This document shows, piece after piece, positions 21,973 through 36,110 of a DNA stretch of 64,000 nt. Made by a program: the position numbers and the translations under genes. The DNA is taken from assembly GCA_013398275.1 (NCBI GenBank), contig VZSE01014929.1, positions 62,001 through 126,000 of the forward strand. Direction: 5' to 3'. Within the stretch, counting starts at the first letter, position 1; every line of letters starts with the position of its first letter. Under the pieces are notes generated by a model that did no database searches, was not told the origin of the DNA, and was given only the letters and a program-made list of their open reading frames with translations. This DNA is from Promerops cafer. Its lineage: Eukaryota > Chordata > Aves > Passeriformes > Nectariniidae.

Positions 21973-23509
21973 CTTGAGGAGAAGGGAGGAAGGAAGGAAG
22001 GAAAAGGAAAAGTGGAAGAATAAAAAGAAAAAACAGAGAGGAATGTGTTTATACACTACAAGCTGAAGATTGGCCAAATATCTAGCTCTCAGCAGACTGA
22101 AGACTTTTATAGTGCACTGCTTCCAGAAGTACAGTACGAACAGCCTATTACAGTTATGATGACAACATACATCTAAAGAGCAAGCTCACGGACCTGGACC
22201 AGTGCCATGAGTACCAAATGCATACATGCTAGCCTGTCCAACTGTTACATCTTAACCTAGCCCATAGCCCTGAAATGCAATTCTGCAGAGAACAAATCAC
22301 AGGCGATCACATGTAGACACTCCTGCTGGGACAAAAACTCTGTTGACTTTAAGCCAGAGGTTTGCTGCTCTAAGGAGGGAGTAAGGGACTTTTTAAGGTT
22401 CAGTGGACTTACTCAATGTTTAAAGAAAAAAAAAAAAAGAGGGAAAAAACCCCTCATGATTTAATCATAAATAAAGAAATAACTCTACAAATTAATGCTT
22501 CTATTACCAAATGATATATCAAGGATCAGACATCTAAAGTGTTAAAGCCAAGTGTTCTTCCCGTTATTTTTAAGTGTTAATTTTCACAATTCTTTAGTAA
22601 GAATAATACACTGACAAAAATGCACATATCTTCCAACAAAAGCTATATGCTTTTTTTTTAAAAAATAATCTTTTGCAGAACGACAGTGCATCACTCACTG
22701 ATTTTCATACCTAACCCAGCCCTCAGCATGACTCAGTCATCATTAAAGTTAACAAGAAACCCACGTATTTCATTAGTAAAGTTGCAAATGAAAGTACTAG
22801 GCAGTGCCAAAGAGAGCCCTATGCAAGCCATGCTTGAAATCTTCTTTTGATATTGGCACTTGGATAAATGCTCCAAACACATCTAGTTTTACACCTTGTT
22901 CTACATCCATTATGTCACGATTCTTTTCTGTGGCTCTCCACAGCATCACATGAAACAGTGTCAAAAGCCCCACAATAACACAAAATATGTCATATGCTTT
23001 GTCTTTTCTTTCTGCAAGGCTTTATCTTAACAAGAAATTACATTGGTTTCTCACATTTACTCTTTATACATCTCTCTAGGTCATAATTTGTTTCCCTGAC
23101 TCCTGAAATGTCTTAAAAACATCTTTCACATTTTAATGTTTTACTAGAAATTGGTCTTAAGTTGAAAAGACCACAATTCCCAGACCCTATTCCCCTTGCC
23201 TCTCCCTTCATTTTTAAAAGCAGGCACTCCATGCTTTTCCAGAATCATCTGTGTGGGAAGGAGGCATGACAGTCAAATCTGGAAAAGTTCAGGAGAGAAG
23301 ACAACATAGAAATGAGGCAAGTTACAGTCTTGAGTGGACTATCCGGCTGTTTTGCTAGAGGGTTAGATTGGAAGGGGCAGTGAAATTAAAATGCATATGC
23401 AGACTTGTTCACTTCCTACCTAGTGTACATGAACAATATCCCAATAACGTCTGAGTATTTTTTTCCTCTTTTTCTATCTTGTAAAATACTTAATGAGGGA
23501 TCAGTCAAA

Positions 23510-23562
23510 AATTACATAGAGCCTCTGTAAAATTACAAAAATTACGCAGAGCCTCTGAAACA
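23510..23562. repeat. Diverged short duplication
   Basis: AAATTACATAGAGCCTCTG is followed by AAATTACGCAGAGCCTCTG about 20 bp later: a local direct duplication with two differences. Confidence 0.7.
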
Positions 23563-24825
23563 CTCACTTTCTCCCTTTAGAGATTGCTATGCAAAGGGAT
23601 GGCATATCAAAGCACCCTGATCTGTAACAGAATCGGTTACAATCACTTTAATAATCTCTTAATGAAGCTTTCCAAGAAAGCTGGCATCACAGCATCTCCA
23701 CCATTCCACTCTCATTGTTTCCCTATTCAAAAACCCATTATCAGAAGATATCTCTTTCCCTCAATTAAGCCATTCAAAAACATGGACATAAGGAGACTGA
23801 GTCTTCCCAGCTAATAATATGTTTCGGGTTGGTATCTTCCTACCCTGCAATACAGGCCTTTTGTCTTCATTAAGGATTTAGAATGGGAAATATGCTCTTA
23901 GTCAAATTAGGAAAAAAAAATACAACCCACGCTCCTGTGGCAGACCACATGAATGGCAGCAGGAGGTAGAGCACATTGGAGGCAAGCAGCAGTGGGAGAA
24001 AGGAAATGGGAATCAGCTCCTGCTATTTAAAAGTCACAATCTGAAATGCCATCAGATGACTCTTCTAGCTGCCTCTCCACCAGTCCCTGCCCCCTCCAAA
24101 TGATGCAGCCTAAATTCAAGGACAAGAAACTGTGTGACCATCTACAATCCAAAATTCAGTGCAGAGGAAGGGTTCACCATGTATCCCACTCCCATATCCT
24201 CCTGTCCAGTGGCATCAGGGAAAAATGCATTCTGTGGGGCTATAACACACAGCCCTTGAATGAAATACTGGGGACACCATGTAGCTTTCCTCCCATGCTG
24301 TTTCAAACCCTCTACAAATGAACCATCTTTCAGAAAATCCTGCTGACATGCCTCCTTTAGTCTCTTACCACAAATTCGGAGGCTCGACGTCCTGACCGTG
24401 GCATGCTTTTGTGTACACATTAAAACTCATGGTTTTTATACCAGCATTATTACAGGGTAACGCCTACACACTGAAGAACCATTTTCCACATAGGGGCTCT
24501 ATTTGTTCAAGTGGGCTTTCAAAGGAGTGCTGCCATCTCACAAGTAGACAATGTATGCTGATAAAGGCAGGAATCTTCAAGATAACTTACATTAAAAAGC
24601 ATTTGGCTCTTAACATGTAGTCATAAATGCACAATATACACTTTTTAATACACAGGATTGGCTATGATAACCTCTTTTGTATTACTGCAGCAATATCACG
24701 TGGACTGTATTAAAAGAAAATTATGGAAAAAGCTGCAACACTTTCAATATATCAACACACATCACCTGGAGGCCTCTGTTCCTTGGTCAAAGGCTGTATT
24801 TCACTCGCCTCTCCCCTCATTATAT

Positions 24826-24857
24826 TATATATCTATATCTATATCCATATGCATATA
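24826..24857. repeat. TATATC microsatellite
   Basis: A short run of TATATC/TATATCT units. Confidence 0.75.
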
Positions 24858-27800
24858 AAACCATGGTCAGTAATTTCACACAATAGCTTCAGAACATGCT
24901 GAGTTTATGGATTTCCACATAATAATCTAAATAAGTTCTGAATTAAAAACAAAAGAAGAAGTATCATCTTGATCAGTTCTAGTGTCTGGTAAGAGCCAGG
25001 CAAGAGGGAAATGCTATAAAGGATCCTTAAGGCACAAGTGCCCTTTCTCCACTCCTCTAAATATACATACCTACCATTGGAAGAGAGGGGTCTGAACTAT
25101 CCCTGAGGGACAGAAATAAAAAGATACAGTTCAAAAGGCTGGCAAGAGGTGGAGGGGAGAAGCCTGTATATTTAACCTCAGTTTCCTAAGGCAAGAAGCC
25201 ATGTAAATCTTACCTTGACTTAAATATCACAGAACAGAATCGAGACCAACAATTGTAGAATTCATTGCAAAAAAAAGAGAAAAAAAAAATCCCAAACCCT
25301 GCCTTTCCTAATCTGCTTCCCTACCAAAGCAAGGTTGTACATTTTTTCTAGTGCTTTCTGAAGTCTAATTTTAGGTGTCCCAAATAATGTGCCTTTTATT
25401 ATTTCCCTTGGGAAGCTCTTTCCCAGTCAAATAACTCTTTTAGTTGAGATTGCCTGACACGCAGCCTAATTTCTCCTTCTCTTAGTTTGATCCCATTTGC
25501 ACTGCACCGCAGATGACTCTACCTTGTTCCCAGCAAAATAGTTTCTCCTACTGCTCAGCATCAGCTTTGTGGAATATAAGCACTGTAATTCAAAAGTACA
25601 TTTGCAAGGACTTGTTAAACTTTTTGAGTTTTTTTACTTCTCACAAGGCATTGAACTTCTCATCAGTCAGAGAACATTATTACTCTTCTCTGATCTCAAA
25701 ACAATTGGTCTTCTTTTGTTCTGTTGGTAAGGATAATTCTGAACCTGGTAATTTTAGGTGTCACAGATTGTTCTTTGCGTGTCCTCACCGCGTGCGCTTG
25801 AACAGCAGCTGGGTTTAAGAACACGACTGCAGTCATCAATATAAGAACTCAAGCTCCAGCTTCCTGAAGGCCCAAATAAAGTCTTCACCCAGACTTTAAT
25901 TTGAAGTGTCAGACAAGACAGAGGAGGTGCAGATCTTTCTCTTCATGGACTGCTCTCTCAATCTTGTGCTGCATTTGCCTGTGGGAAGCTCAAAACCTCT
26001 GCCTAAGCTTTCCTGTAGCTTTGGTCTCACTTTATTCAGCTACCAGACATGCACAAACTCTGATCCAAGTGCTTCCCAAAGGTCTCCTCCTGAAACATCA
26101 CTGCCACAGCCTCAGTGCAGGCCTCACACTAAAACAAATCCTGCTGGGAGCATAGAGCACACTAAAAACCAGTGGATTTTGGACGGCAGCTCACGTCTCC
26201 TGCCACACTGACACTCAGCAGAGCCGCCACATGTATGTCTGCAAAAACTATCCTAAAATACCTTCACTCATCAAGGAAAGGGAAGGCATGAAACAGATGT
26301 ACCTTTAATTTAGTACAATGTCTAGAAGGGGAAAAGACAGAGGGAAAAAAAATCACAATTATTTAAATATGCATAATACCCATTTACGCACTAAAACAAC
26401 TCTAAATAGGGGTATTTTTTAAATGGCCAATGTCCTTAGGTCTTCAGGTGTCACAGTCACTAACATGAAACAACACAGTTGGAATTGAAAATCTGACCCT
26501 TATAATGAAATTGGAGAAAAGACTGCAAAATAACAGATTCATTACTACTGGATTTGCAATCACTGCAGCTGCACACTCTGAAGTAGGTAATTCAGCTTTG
26601 GAGAAATGTGCAGGTTTTCTTCCTTCAAAGGAAAGGCTGGGGGAGATATTTCAAAGGTGTGCAGGAGAGCTTATCTATAATATTGGTCTTACTTTCTTGA
26701 TTAAAAACTGAAGAAAAAAAGCAGACCACAAACTGGTTTTATCTTTTAATCAACTTTTATATAATCAAATATGATTTCCTGATTAACTGTACTGTTCTGA
26801 GTTATAGCTTTTAAGTCCTTACATTTCAACAGAAAAGTCAAATAATTTCAAAATTACCTGTGAAAAAACAGCATCAATAAGCATCTGCTCAACTTTCATG
26901 ATCTCAAAAGTAGACAATTAGCATAATTGTGTGCCCATTTGCTCCTGCAAAACATCACTGAAGAACAGCTGAAATCACTGGTTTGAGATCTCCACAGATC
27001 TTTTAAAGACTGTACAACACATGCTGATACAGGGAAGATTAAAAACAGAGAACAGTAGATGTGTGTTACACAGATCAACTTTCCTGCTGTCACTATCACA
27101 CAACTGGAAAAGACGTGGATAAAGCTTCTGTTTGGAATGAGCTGGTCTAGATTCTAATTTTAAGAGAATCAAACCATTTAATATTTAAGCACTGGATGCT
27201 ACATTTCTTTCTTCTTTTTAGCGTGTGAATGACTTTTGTGTTTAGAGAACCCAACAAGAAAAAATCAAGGTAGAGCCTCTGAATATCCTGTCTCTTTTTC
27301 ACCCTGCAATGATAACCCCATTCACAAAATAATTGATAGTCTCTGCTGCATTTGAGACATTTAAGAATTGTGCAGTGTCAAACTGTTAGAACCTTCATTT
27401 ACAGAAAGATGGCAAATATCCATACACATACCCATCTTACTATAAAGACTTACCCATCTACTATTAAGACTTTCACATGTATGTTCCCACAGGTGACTAA
27501 GAAAACTCCAGCCTTTCACCATCTAACAGTTGCACACCTGAATTGTGTACAGCTTGAGAGAAATTCCTGCTCTCAATCACCATTTACATCACTGCAACTA
27601 AAGGCAGATCTGACTTTTTTAATTCCTTTGGAATGCGTAAACCTTAATGAAGGGCTCTTTCTCCATTAAATACCTGATTAAACACTTCTAAGCAGCATTT
27701 GTCTTCTACAGGGTCTGTAGGATTGTCTCACATCACGTAACAGTATCCTGAATTTAAGCCAAGGACTGTAAGTTCCCCTCAGCTTGGACTACTTCCACCA

Positions 27801-30800
27801 GGCTTAATGCAGTTAAGGGCTGCTTCCCCTTTCTGCCTGAAAAAAAGCCCAGCATGACTCTTATTCTGTCAGAAGCCTGATAAAATTGCCACAAACTGTC
27901 CAGGGCTGACCCAGCAGAGACTACAGGAATTTGAAGACGCCTTGCTTCCATGTGTGCTGTGGGCAGATCTCTGCTGGGCTCCCTGTGGTGCTGAGGCCAG
28001 AAATTACAGTGCTATGCCTTGAGAAACCTCCCTTCAGAGGCAAAGCTGCACAGATGACTCCACATCCCTACATATAACTATTTCAGGGTGTAACTTCCTC
28101 TGCTCCATAGGGATCTGTCAGAGAAGACTGATTGTAAGGGAACAGAATAAGAAAATTCATCATCCTCTTTTAAATAAGGAGTAAGAGAAAAGAACAACAC
28201 ATACCAAGCAGAAATATGTTGTGCCTATAGTAGTGTTAACCTGAAGTTAGAGAGTCCAAAGACAAATGAGGTAAATTAGAAGTAATTAGGACTTGCACAA
28301 AGACATAACTTTTCAAAGGAAACAATTTATACAAAGGGTTTCCTTGAAATTAATACCGCATCATCCACACAAAGACAGAAATGGCTTGTTTCACTGCCAG
28401 ATATACAAACAATGGTGAATTTGATATACAGCCATTAGCAAAGTTAATCATTGGCCTAAGCTAAAGAGAGTGCAGCTCAGTAGACAGTCAAGGTCACGGC
28501 CACATTCTGAAGACAGCTGTTTACTCTTATACTCCTCAAGAGTATCAGGGTGAGCAGCGCTTGATCTCTCTCTGTAGAGGTAATCTGACGTTTCAGGTTA
28601 ACATTGCAAGTTCTGCAGCCTCTGCTAAGAAGCTAATTGTATGTTTTCACAGAATTATTAATGATCTATTCCTTTATAGTTATTCATATATTTATTGTCT
28701 ATCATTTTTATAATACAGAGTTATTTGAAAAGTATACCTGTACACAGAATGGTTTCCACAAAAAAATTTCCAGACATTGTTTAACCAATTCCCTTAACAG
28801 AAGAAAGTTTTGCTTTCCAATTAAGTAGCTAGCACCAAAATAGAAAATGCAAACAAGGCAGTATTCAGCATCTTGCTCTTCTATATTTGTTACAGACACC
28901 TCAAACCCAATTTTAAAATGCCAGTCAAGTGAAAAGAATTTGCAAACATGGGTATTGGAAGACTAGAGAACTTTAAAAATCTAGTTCTTAAATAATTCTG
29001 AAATTTCCACTTTCAACCGCATGATATTTTATCAGAGGTCCTATTTTCACAGCTTTACACCTTGAAAAGATAAATTTATAGCAACCCACGTCAGGCTGAT
29101 AGCTATCAGCTTAAGAAACAGTCTAATACTGGCAGTGCAAGAAAAATAAATTTTGCAATTCAACATGCATCATGCTTTCCTACAATACAGTCTGAGGCTC
29201 CAGCATGGACTGTGATCGCTGTATATGCTAAGGAGAGTTGTGTTTCACAAGGATGTAAAACACAATGATCTGGTCACCTGCAGGAATAAGTTGTCAGAGA
29301 AATCATCACCTCAAAGAAAGAACGGGAAGCTTTGATTCTGGTTTTCAGTGAAATTGTGATTCCTTAACATTCCACTGGTAAAAACGTTAGCCCTAATGGC
29401 CTAACAAATTAAACTATAACTTCTGAACATTCATTCTCACTTTCATGCCCTGTTCTGTCAATCCTGTTGAAGCTGCTGTCCCATTTCAGTGACATAATTG
29501 CTAGCTTAATCTCAGACGTTCTTTACACCAGGGTAAGGCTTCCATACTTACAAATACATAACTATAAACCCCTGTGTTATTAAAAAAGTCTTGCTATGCT
29601 ACCATAACATTGCATTTTTGCTATTTTAACTAACTGATTGTTCTGAAAAAATAAGACGCATTATGTTCTTATTCTCCCTTAAGTGTCAAAGCTGATATCA
29701 AACTTCCTATGTGCATAAAGGAGTAAATATGCTTTCTTGTACAGAAAATTGTTAGCTGTTTTTAAGGGCAGTGCACAAAGTGTCTACCTCCAATCTTACA
29801 TCCATTTACTCAGGACAATGATTTTACTTTGTACAATGAACAACAAATTGCAGTCATTTGCAATTGCAACAAAAAAAAATTCCTGACAAAAGATGTTTTG
29901 ATTTGTAGGCCTAGTTCTGAATTGCTAATAAAACAAAGTGCCAAGAAAAAAACAATATGAGTTTATTAAATTGAAGTTTCAGCCCTTTGACTTATTAAAG
30001 GTCTTCATTTGTAATTCCTTGGGAAAGGCATTGTATTTAGAGAGGAAATTGTGATTGATACCTACCTGTACACATGGCATAAGCAATGAACATCAGGGAT
30101 TCAAAAATACTCAACTAACTTTGCTGTCTAATGAAGAAGGAAAATTATTCTGGGGATTAAATGGCAATATAATTTTTTTTGCATTTGTATCTATCATCGG
30201 CACAAAGGAGAAAAGTGGTTTTCTTTGAACAGCTCCCAAGTATGCTTTCAGAGCCATCAGTATCTGCTACCATCAGATCAAGCAGCTTAAAGATGAGGAT
30301 TCACTTGTTTCCATGAATTCTGGTGTCAAGTTTTAGGCTGGCTTTGGACTTCAGCTTTCACATTAAGCAACCTGGATCTGGCCCATCCTCTTTCTTTATT
30401 TCACTTTGTGAATATTTCTCCCCTTTCTTAGTGGTTTACCAGTCTCTCCATTCTCATTCTCCACTTTCTCTGCCCTTGTCACCATTCACTGCACCTTTGC
30501 CTGCTGTTGATGCAAGGCAAGGCAAAAAGAGGCATTTCATTTAAAAGGTAGAGCTGTCTGCCCTGGGGAAAGAAACACTGCACATGGAGCCAAAGTAAGT
30601 AACTCTGCATGATGATACTACCACTTCAGCACAGGCTACTAGTACTGAGAAAAACAGAAGAAATGCAGAGCTAAGTTCATCCAGCTCTGAAAAAAAACAC
30701 AGAAAATATGATTCTAGGAGATATCAGGATATATATCCTGCTAGAACTGGTAAATATTAGTGCAAATGTACAAAGTTCCACCTGATGGATTGGATAAGAG

Positions 30801-33419
30801 ATTGAAGTATTGGAGAAAAACAAGCAGGTCAAACAGTCTGGGCAGAGGAAAGGAGCAAAGTAACCACAGCTACTCATTCTGCAACTACTCCAGGCCTTTG
30901 CAGCTCTTGGTACAGTCTGTTCAGAGCAAGCCCCCACATGGGACTGCATAATTTATCCTACTGTTAAGTCAATGTAAACTCATGATCACTTGATCCAAGG
31001 ATATTTTGTACAATCCCCTTTTGCATAATTTCCTTGCTACTTAGTAATTTCAAGGCTAAAAAAGGCTTTCATTCGGCATTAAATGCCCTGTTAAGCCCCA
31101 CATCTATCATTCACACAGCACATTACAGAGATAGTCTCCACCCCTTCTGCCAATTTACTAATCTAGAGGCTAATCCATCTCTTATTTTTTTAATGCCAAA
31201 TTTTCCTTTGTTTTCAGTAGAAGCTAGATCAGTTTTTTAGGGTTTAACTCTGAAAATACTCCAGAAAATACAATCTGCAGCAACAGAAGTAACATCACTA
31301 ACATGGCTTAAGCTGTTCACACTCACACAACTGACCAATAAAAGCAGAATTTGACAGATATTTTTGCAGTAATTTACATATCCCCAAGAGAAACAAATAT
31401 TCCCTCTGAAAATAAATTGCTAAAACCCCAGTCTGTTTTCCTGGTATGTAAGCCTGGCTTGCCTTTTATGCACCTCATGATTTTCTTCATGTGTCTATTC
31501 AACTAACACAGCAAATCTACAGATTTTGAACAGATATAGCGTTATTTGTTTTCTTCTTTAGCATATAAAAAATGTGTAACTGACTTGGACAAAAGCCAAA
31601 AACCTGCCAGGACTATTTTATACACATCAGTAGTGCTGCTGCATACATATTTTTCCCTCACACAAAACTATGCCAGTTAGGAAAGCAGTAACATAACATC
31701 TTTAAAACAATGGGGTACAAAAGAGGAACAAAAGACCCTAAGACCTCCTTTGTGATGCAGTACCATATTCTGTTCTCTTTTTTTTTATTTTTTTGGTTAC
31801 TTATAATGAAAAGAGGAAAACATGATATAATAACTAGAAGAAGTTAAATGGTACAGCAGTCATTTACAGACCTGTGTACAGCTTGTGAAAGGCACCAACA
31901 CAAAGGGATTACTATCTCTAAACCTATTCACTCACTTCATTTTACCCCTCTCTTATGAATGAAGCAGAAGCACTGTAATTTCTAGCCAACACTCCCATTT
32001 ATCAAGGCAGGCACAGCAGTTGCCACCAGTGTAAATGGAGGATATAGAATATCCACTACACAGAAGCTTCAGAGCAGACACAGTTTGTTTAGTTTTCTTA
32101 GACACTTGTAAGAGCAGGGTCAAGACTGAGCAAGCGCTTTCATGCTGAATTTTCTGTTCTCATGCTTAGTGAACGTAATCATGTAGGGACTTTTGGCCCA
32201 GTTTTCCCCCACTTTTCACTTTGGCACTTTCACTGTAGCTATAGCATGGCTGCTGTGTTGCTCTGCTCTGCCTGGGCTGGCTGCAGAGTGACACCATTCG
32301 CACCACAGAGGGCTGAATCTCTATTTGTAACAACGGTGAAAGATGACACAGGGTCAATGCAAAGAAGAATTAGGCTCTCCATGCACGATCTTATTTGAGA
32401 GACAGATCTTTCTGGTAATGAAATCTGTTTCAGCTGTTGTTTCAATTACCATGGCATGGAAACATGCTTTTTGCATCTTGTGAAAATCCTTTAGCTGTTT
32501 CACATTCTTTCAAAGCAATCAAAAAGCAGCTTTATAGCTGACATATATGTAATACTGAATGAGCCCACTTCACAATACTCAGAAGTCAAATTAAGGTGGG
32601 CGTATTCAAAAAAACACAATATTGTCTGAAAATACAGTTTCTTTCTTTCCAATCTGGAAGCCCCAAGGACATTTTATTCTGTTTGCAAATATAACACTCT
32701 TTATATCTCTGTTCATCCTGGCTACGAAGCCACCAGACAACCCTGATGCAGAATGACCACAGATAAAAAAGCAACTGTGAAGTACCATTAAGGTTTTGCT
32801 ACTATAAGACCATTTTCAGAAAGCTTCAGTCTTTCAAAGACAGTAACTACTTTGTGTAAGAACACAGACTAATTGAGGAAGATCTACAAGAACAGTGTTA
32901 AAGGCAGTCCAGAAAGTTGCATCTCAAAACTGCATAGCAGCCACTGGTAACTCAGTGTAATGTGAGTACTAAAGACTTCTAGATAAAAGACTTTACTGGG
33001 TATCTCAGTTGATTATTATGTTTATTTGGATACTAATTTCATATACATGCTAAAAAAGATAGGAATTTTTATTCTGGTGCAGCAGAGCCTAGTGCCATTT
33101 CCCCAGAGCTTCAATTTTTCATCTGTGATCTCATTTATTAGAACTTAAATGAACGGCATAGAATACCCACATAATAATGCAGCAGATGCTCACACACATG
33201 GAGGATCAGTAACTTACAGGACAAGAAAGCTGAGCTGAGCCTGTCCAGTCTCACCTACTTTGACTGAACAGAACTAGTCCCAGTCATAGAGCACAGAGAA
33301 GAAAAGCTACCACAAAAGCAAATGCTTCTGAAAAAATAATGTAATCCTTATAGGTGAGTTATGACTTATAAACAAAGAGATTTTGTATCAGTCTTTTCAC
33401 TGTTTTGATTCTCTTTGGA

Positions 33420-33480
33420 GCTAAAATATTTTAAAATATTAATATTAAACTTTTTAATACTTAATATTTTTTAGATGTAA
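33420..33480. repeat. AT-rich imperfect inverted repeat
   Basis: TAAAATATTTTAAAATATTA-type sequence and its near reverse complement flank a short centre (ACTTTT). Likely a local AT-rich cruciform; no transposon sequence is recognised. Confidence 0.5.
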
Positions 33481-34389
33481 AATAGTAAATTGTGTTATTC
33501 TACTTTGGAGTTCTCAAAACTCCATCAGCATCTCTCTCTTAAAATGTGGAAATATTTTTCTATTTGTTATGACTAAGATATTATTTTCTGTTCAAGGTCT
33601 TCTTTTCAGAGGACAATGAGTTTCCCAAAATACTGACCTCATCAAGCAATAAAATTACTGAGTATAAAGATCATCTATTAGCATCTGTCTATATCCTGTT
33701 AAGACATTCAACAAACAGTGCTGACTTTTATGGTGTGATTGCTGAGATGTGACAGTGCTATGTTTTGATTTACTGTTAAAAAACAACTATCTAAGTACTT
33801 TCTGCAAGTTCAGATTTAGTAGTCATTATGTACAGACTCCAAACATTGACTGTACATTCCCCTACTGCAGTAACAGAAATTGAGATGTTACAGGATCTTT
33901 ATTTATATTTCCTCTTGTAGGTGTGGAAGGAGTGAGAGAAAAAAAGAGGAAGTTGCTTTGTATTATACTACATGATTTGCTAAATACAGTCATATGTTGC
34001 CCTTTCCAGCACAGTACAATCACAGAATCTGAATTTCAAGTGCATCTCAATTATTTTCAGGCATAGATCCAAACCAGCAATAACTTGAGCACTGCAGCTA
34101 ATGAATTAAACATTGCATCTGCCCCTAAGCAACCAAAGTCTATGCAAAGCTGGTCAAACTATTTATACACCCCTGTCTTTAGAGAATATATATCCTTTAT
34201 TAAAAAAACACAAATAAAAAAAGTTTCATACTTAAATTGCAAGCCCCATTCCCTAACCTGCATCTTCTATAGGAAAAACATCAACTCCCACAGCATTCTT
34301 TCTGGTTATGAGTCTAACCCAGATTTTGTCATCATCATCTACAGCAAAACAGCCAAAGCAGTCTATCAATTAAAAAAAAACACACTTAC

Positions 34390-34620
34390 GCAATCTGCTT
34401 TAAGGGTCCCACAGTGAGCTCCTCATATGTTATCTTGCACATGGAAGCCGGTACCTGGCAGCAGAGCAGACTCAACCTTTCCACGGCGCGCAGGGCAATG
34501 TCCCGTACGAGCCGTGGGTGGCAGCAGCGTCTGCACCGCCTGCGCATTCCAGCCGGGACCCTGTTTTGGGTCACAGGTTCACTCAGTGAACGGGAACCCT
34601 CCCCACGCACACAAGTGCCT
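34390..34620 (-). other. WIPF3: Putative non-coding first or second exon of WIPF3
   Basis: On the minus strand a perfect GTAAGT donor (GT at 34389-34388, preceded by ATTGC) follows about 230 bp of CpG-rich sequence that stands out from the AT-rich surroundings. Spliced to the acceptor at 21973 it would be 5' UTR. It holds a small upstream ATG whose reading (MCKITYEELTVGPLKQIA) would stop just after the join. The 5' edge is not defined; 34620 marks roughly where the GC-rich block ends. It could instead be an exon of an unrecognised transcript. Confidence 0.4.
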
Positions 34621-35479
34621 AACAAGTGTCCCAGCTCCGACTGCCATCACGCAGTAAAGTTGCATTCATTTCCTTGATCATCTGCCCTATGGCTTGTCCT
34701 TCAGTACGATGCACGCGAACTGAAGATGTTAACACTGATTATATAAACACACGTTGCGAAACAAACTGGAACTTGTACTGCAGATACAGATGGAGAAACT
34801 GAAAACACTGATTGTATCAGGAAGCAGTTCAACGACTTGATTCATGCAGCGTGCACAGTAACAGGTATCACTGCTATCGCATGTTCAGCAATATGTCACT
34901 GTCTGAATCAGCAGCAGCACTTGCAGACTTTAGCCCATAAATCCAGACCGCCCCAAGACCGTGTGGAAATCATCAAACTTTATCTTATATCAATGTTTCC
35001 TCTCCTAAATCAGACTTATTATGCCATCTTTCAGAAATCTTGCTTAGTAATATTCCACTTTCAGAAACAAACAAAACAAAGGCACGCTTGTCTCATGTGT
35101 CCTCCCTGTTCTCAAACTCCTGAATTTCTTGAGCGACACAAGTCCAGCCCCCCTTCACAACCCCAGAGATGCAGGCTGTCACATAACCCATCATCTCCAT
35201 GCCTTTGCAAACTCCGAGCATATCCAAAGAGAAATAAAAAATCCGTATGCTACCCTTTACCAACGCGTTCCCTGTTGCTCTGAATTAGCGCCAGCAGGCT
35301 GATGCGAAAGTCACTAGATTTTTGTCTCAATTTTATCCATGTTAATTATTATTAAACCTTTAAGAGCTTTTTCCCAACATTTCTCCAGCATGTACATAAG
35401 TATTTAATACACCATACTTTTCACAATCACTCAGCCCCGTTTTCTCGGCTGACCTATTCCGCACATCTACTTCAAGGAC
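34621..35479. other. Between the putative 5' exon and the CpG island: no gene recognised
   Basis: Ordinary sequence, including a 148-codon plus-strand open frame (34837-35283) that resembles no family I know and has no promoter context. I do not call it a gene. Confidence 0.5.
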
Positions 35480-36110
35480 GAGAACTAAGAAAAAAAACTT
35501 CTTGCCACCCACCGCCGCCGGAAAACAACCCTCCGCGTGAAAAAAACAGAGGAGCAGCACCGCGCACAGCCCGTGCCCGACCTCAGCCACGCTTCCTCCT
35601 GCGCCGCCGGGAGTACCCACATCCCAGGGGCGCGGGTGTCCCGGTCACCCCGTGCCCTCGCTGCCCCGCCGGCCGGACGCTGCCCGGGGCCAGGGCCGGG
35701 GCCGAGCTGCGGCACCAACTCTGCCCGCCGAGTGGTCTCTGCCCCCGCCGCACCGGGGGAGCCCCGGCCCCGGCCCCAGCGGGGACCGAGGGGAGGNNNN
35801 NNNNNNNNNNNNNNNNNNNNNNNNNNNNNNNNNNNNNNNNNNNNNNNNNNNNNNNGCCAGGTACGGCGGCCGCCCGTCTCCCCTGGCGGGGGGCGGGGAA
35901 AGGAGGGCAGGGATGTTAGGATCCTGAGGGGAAAAAGCCCGCCCCGGTCTTCACGAGGGAATAAAAATAAATACATATTTTTGAAAGTAGTAATCTAACA
36001 CACGTGCATACACACACCCCCCCGCCCACGCGCGGGCCCCACTTTCCATCCCCACCCCGGAGAGCGCGGCGGCTTTGGTGCGAGGGTGAAGTCCAGCTGC
36101 ATCCTGACGC
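35480..36110. promoter_or_regulatory. CpG island, probable WIPF3 promoter
   Basis: About 600 bp of very GC-rich, CpG-dense DNA in an AT-rich region. It has a GC-box-like GGGGCGGGG at about 35890-35898 and further GC runs around 35890-35900 and 36020-36065, and lies upstream of the minus-strand gene. No TATA box is seen, as expected of a CpG-island promoter. Part of it is missing in the N gap at 35797-35855. The long open frames here on both strands are by-products of base composition. The exact start site and whether it also fires rightwards cannot be read. Confidence 0.65.
35797..35855. other. Assembly gap (59 N) in the CpG island
   Basis: A run of 59 N flanked by GC-rich sequence. It may contain the transcription start or part of the first WIPF3 exon. 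Confidence 0.99.

Larger units (their letters stand above)
21973..34389 (-). other. First WIPF3 intron (5' UTR intron), if the upstream exon is right
   Basis: 12.4 kb, AT-rich. No CR1 or coding exon was recognised. Small features are a GGAA run at 21984-22002, a partial duplication near 23510-23562, an ATATCT repeat at 24826-24857 and an AT-rich inverted repeat at 33420-33480. Confidence 0.6.

Noticed and set aside
32290..32315. CTCF-like CACCACAGAGGGCTG
   Set aside because: The spacing before AGAGGGC does not fit the CTCF core; three or more mismatches.
34837..35283. 148-codon plus-strand open frame
   Set aside because: No known family, no splice or promoter support, average composition; a chance frame of this length is unsurprising in 64 kb.
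35485..35998. Long open frames on both strands through the CpG island
   Set aside because: GC-rich DNA with an N gap; the proline/arginine/glycine-rich translations are compositional, and frames on opposite strands cannot both be real.
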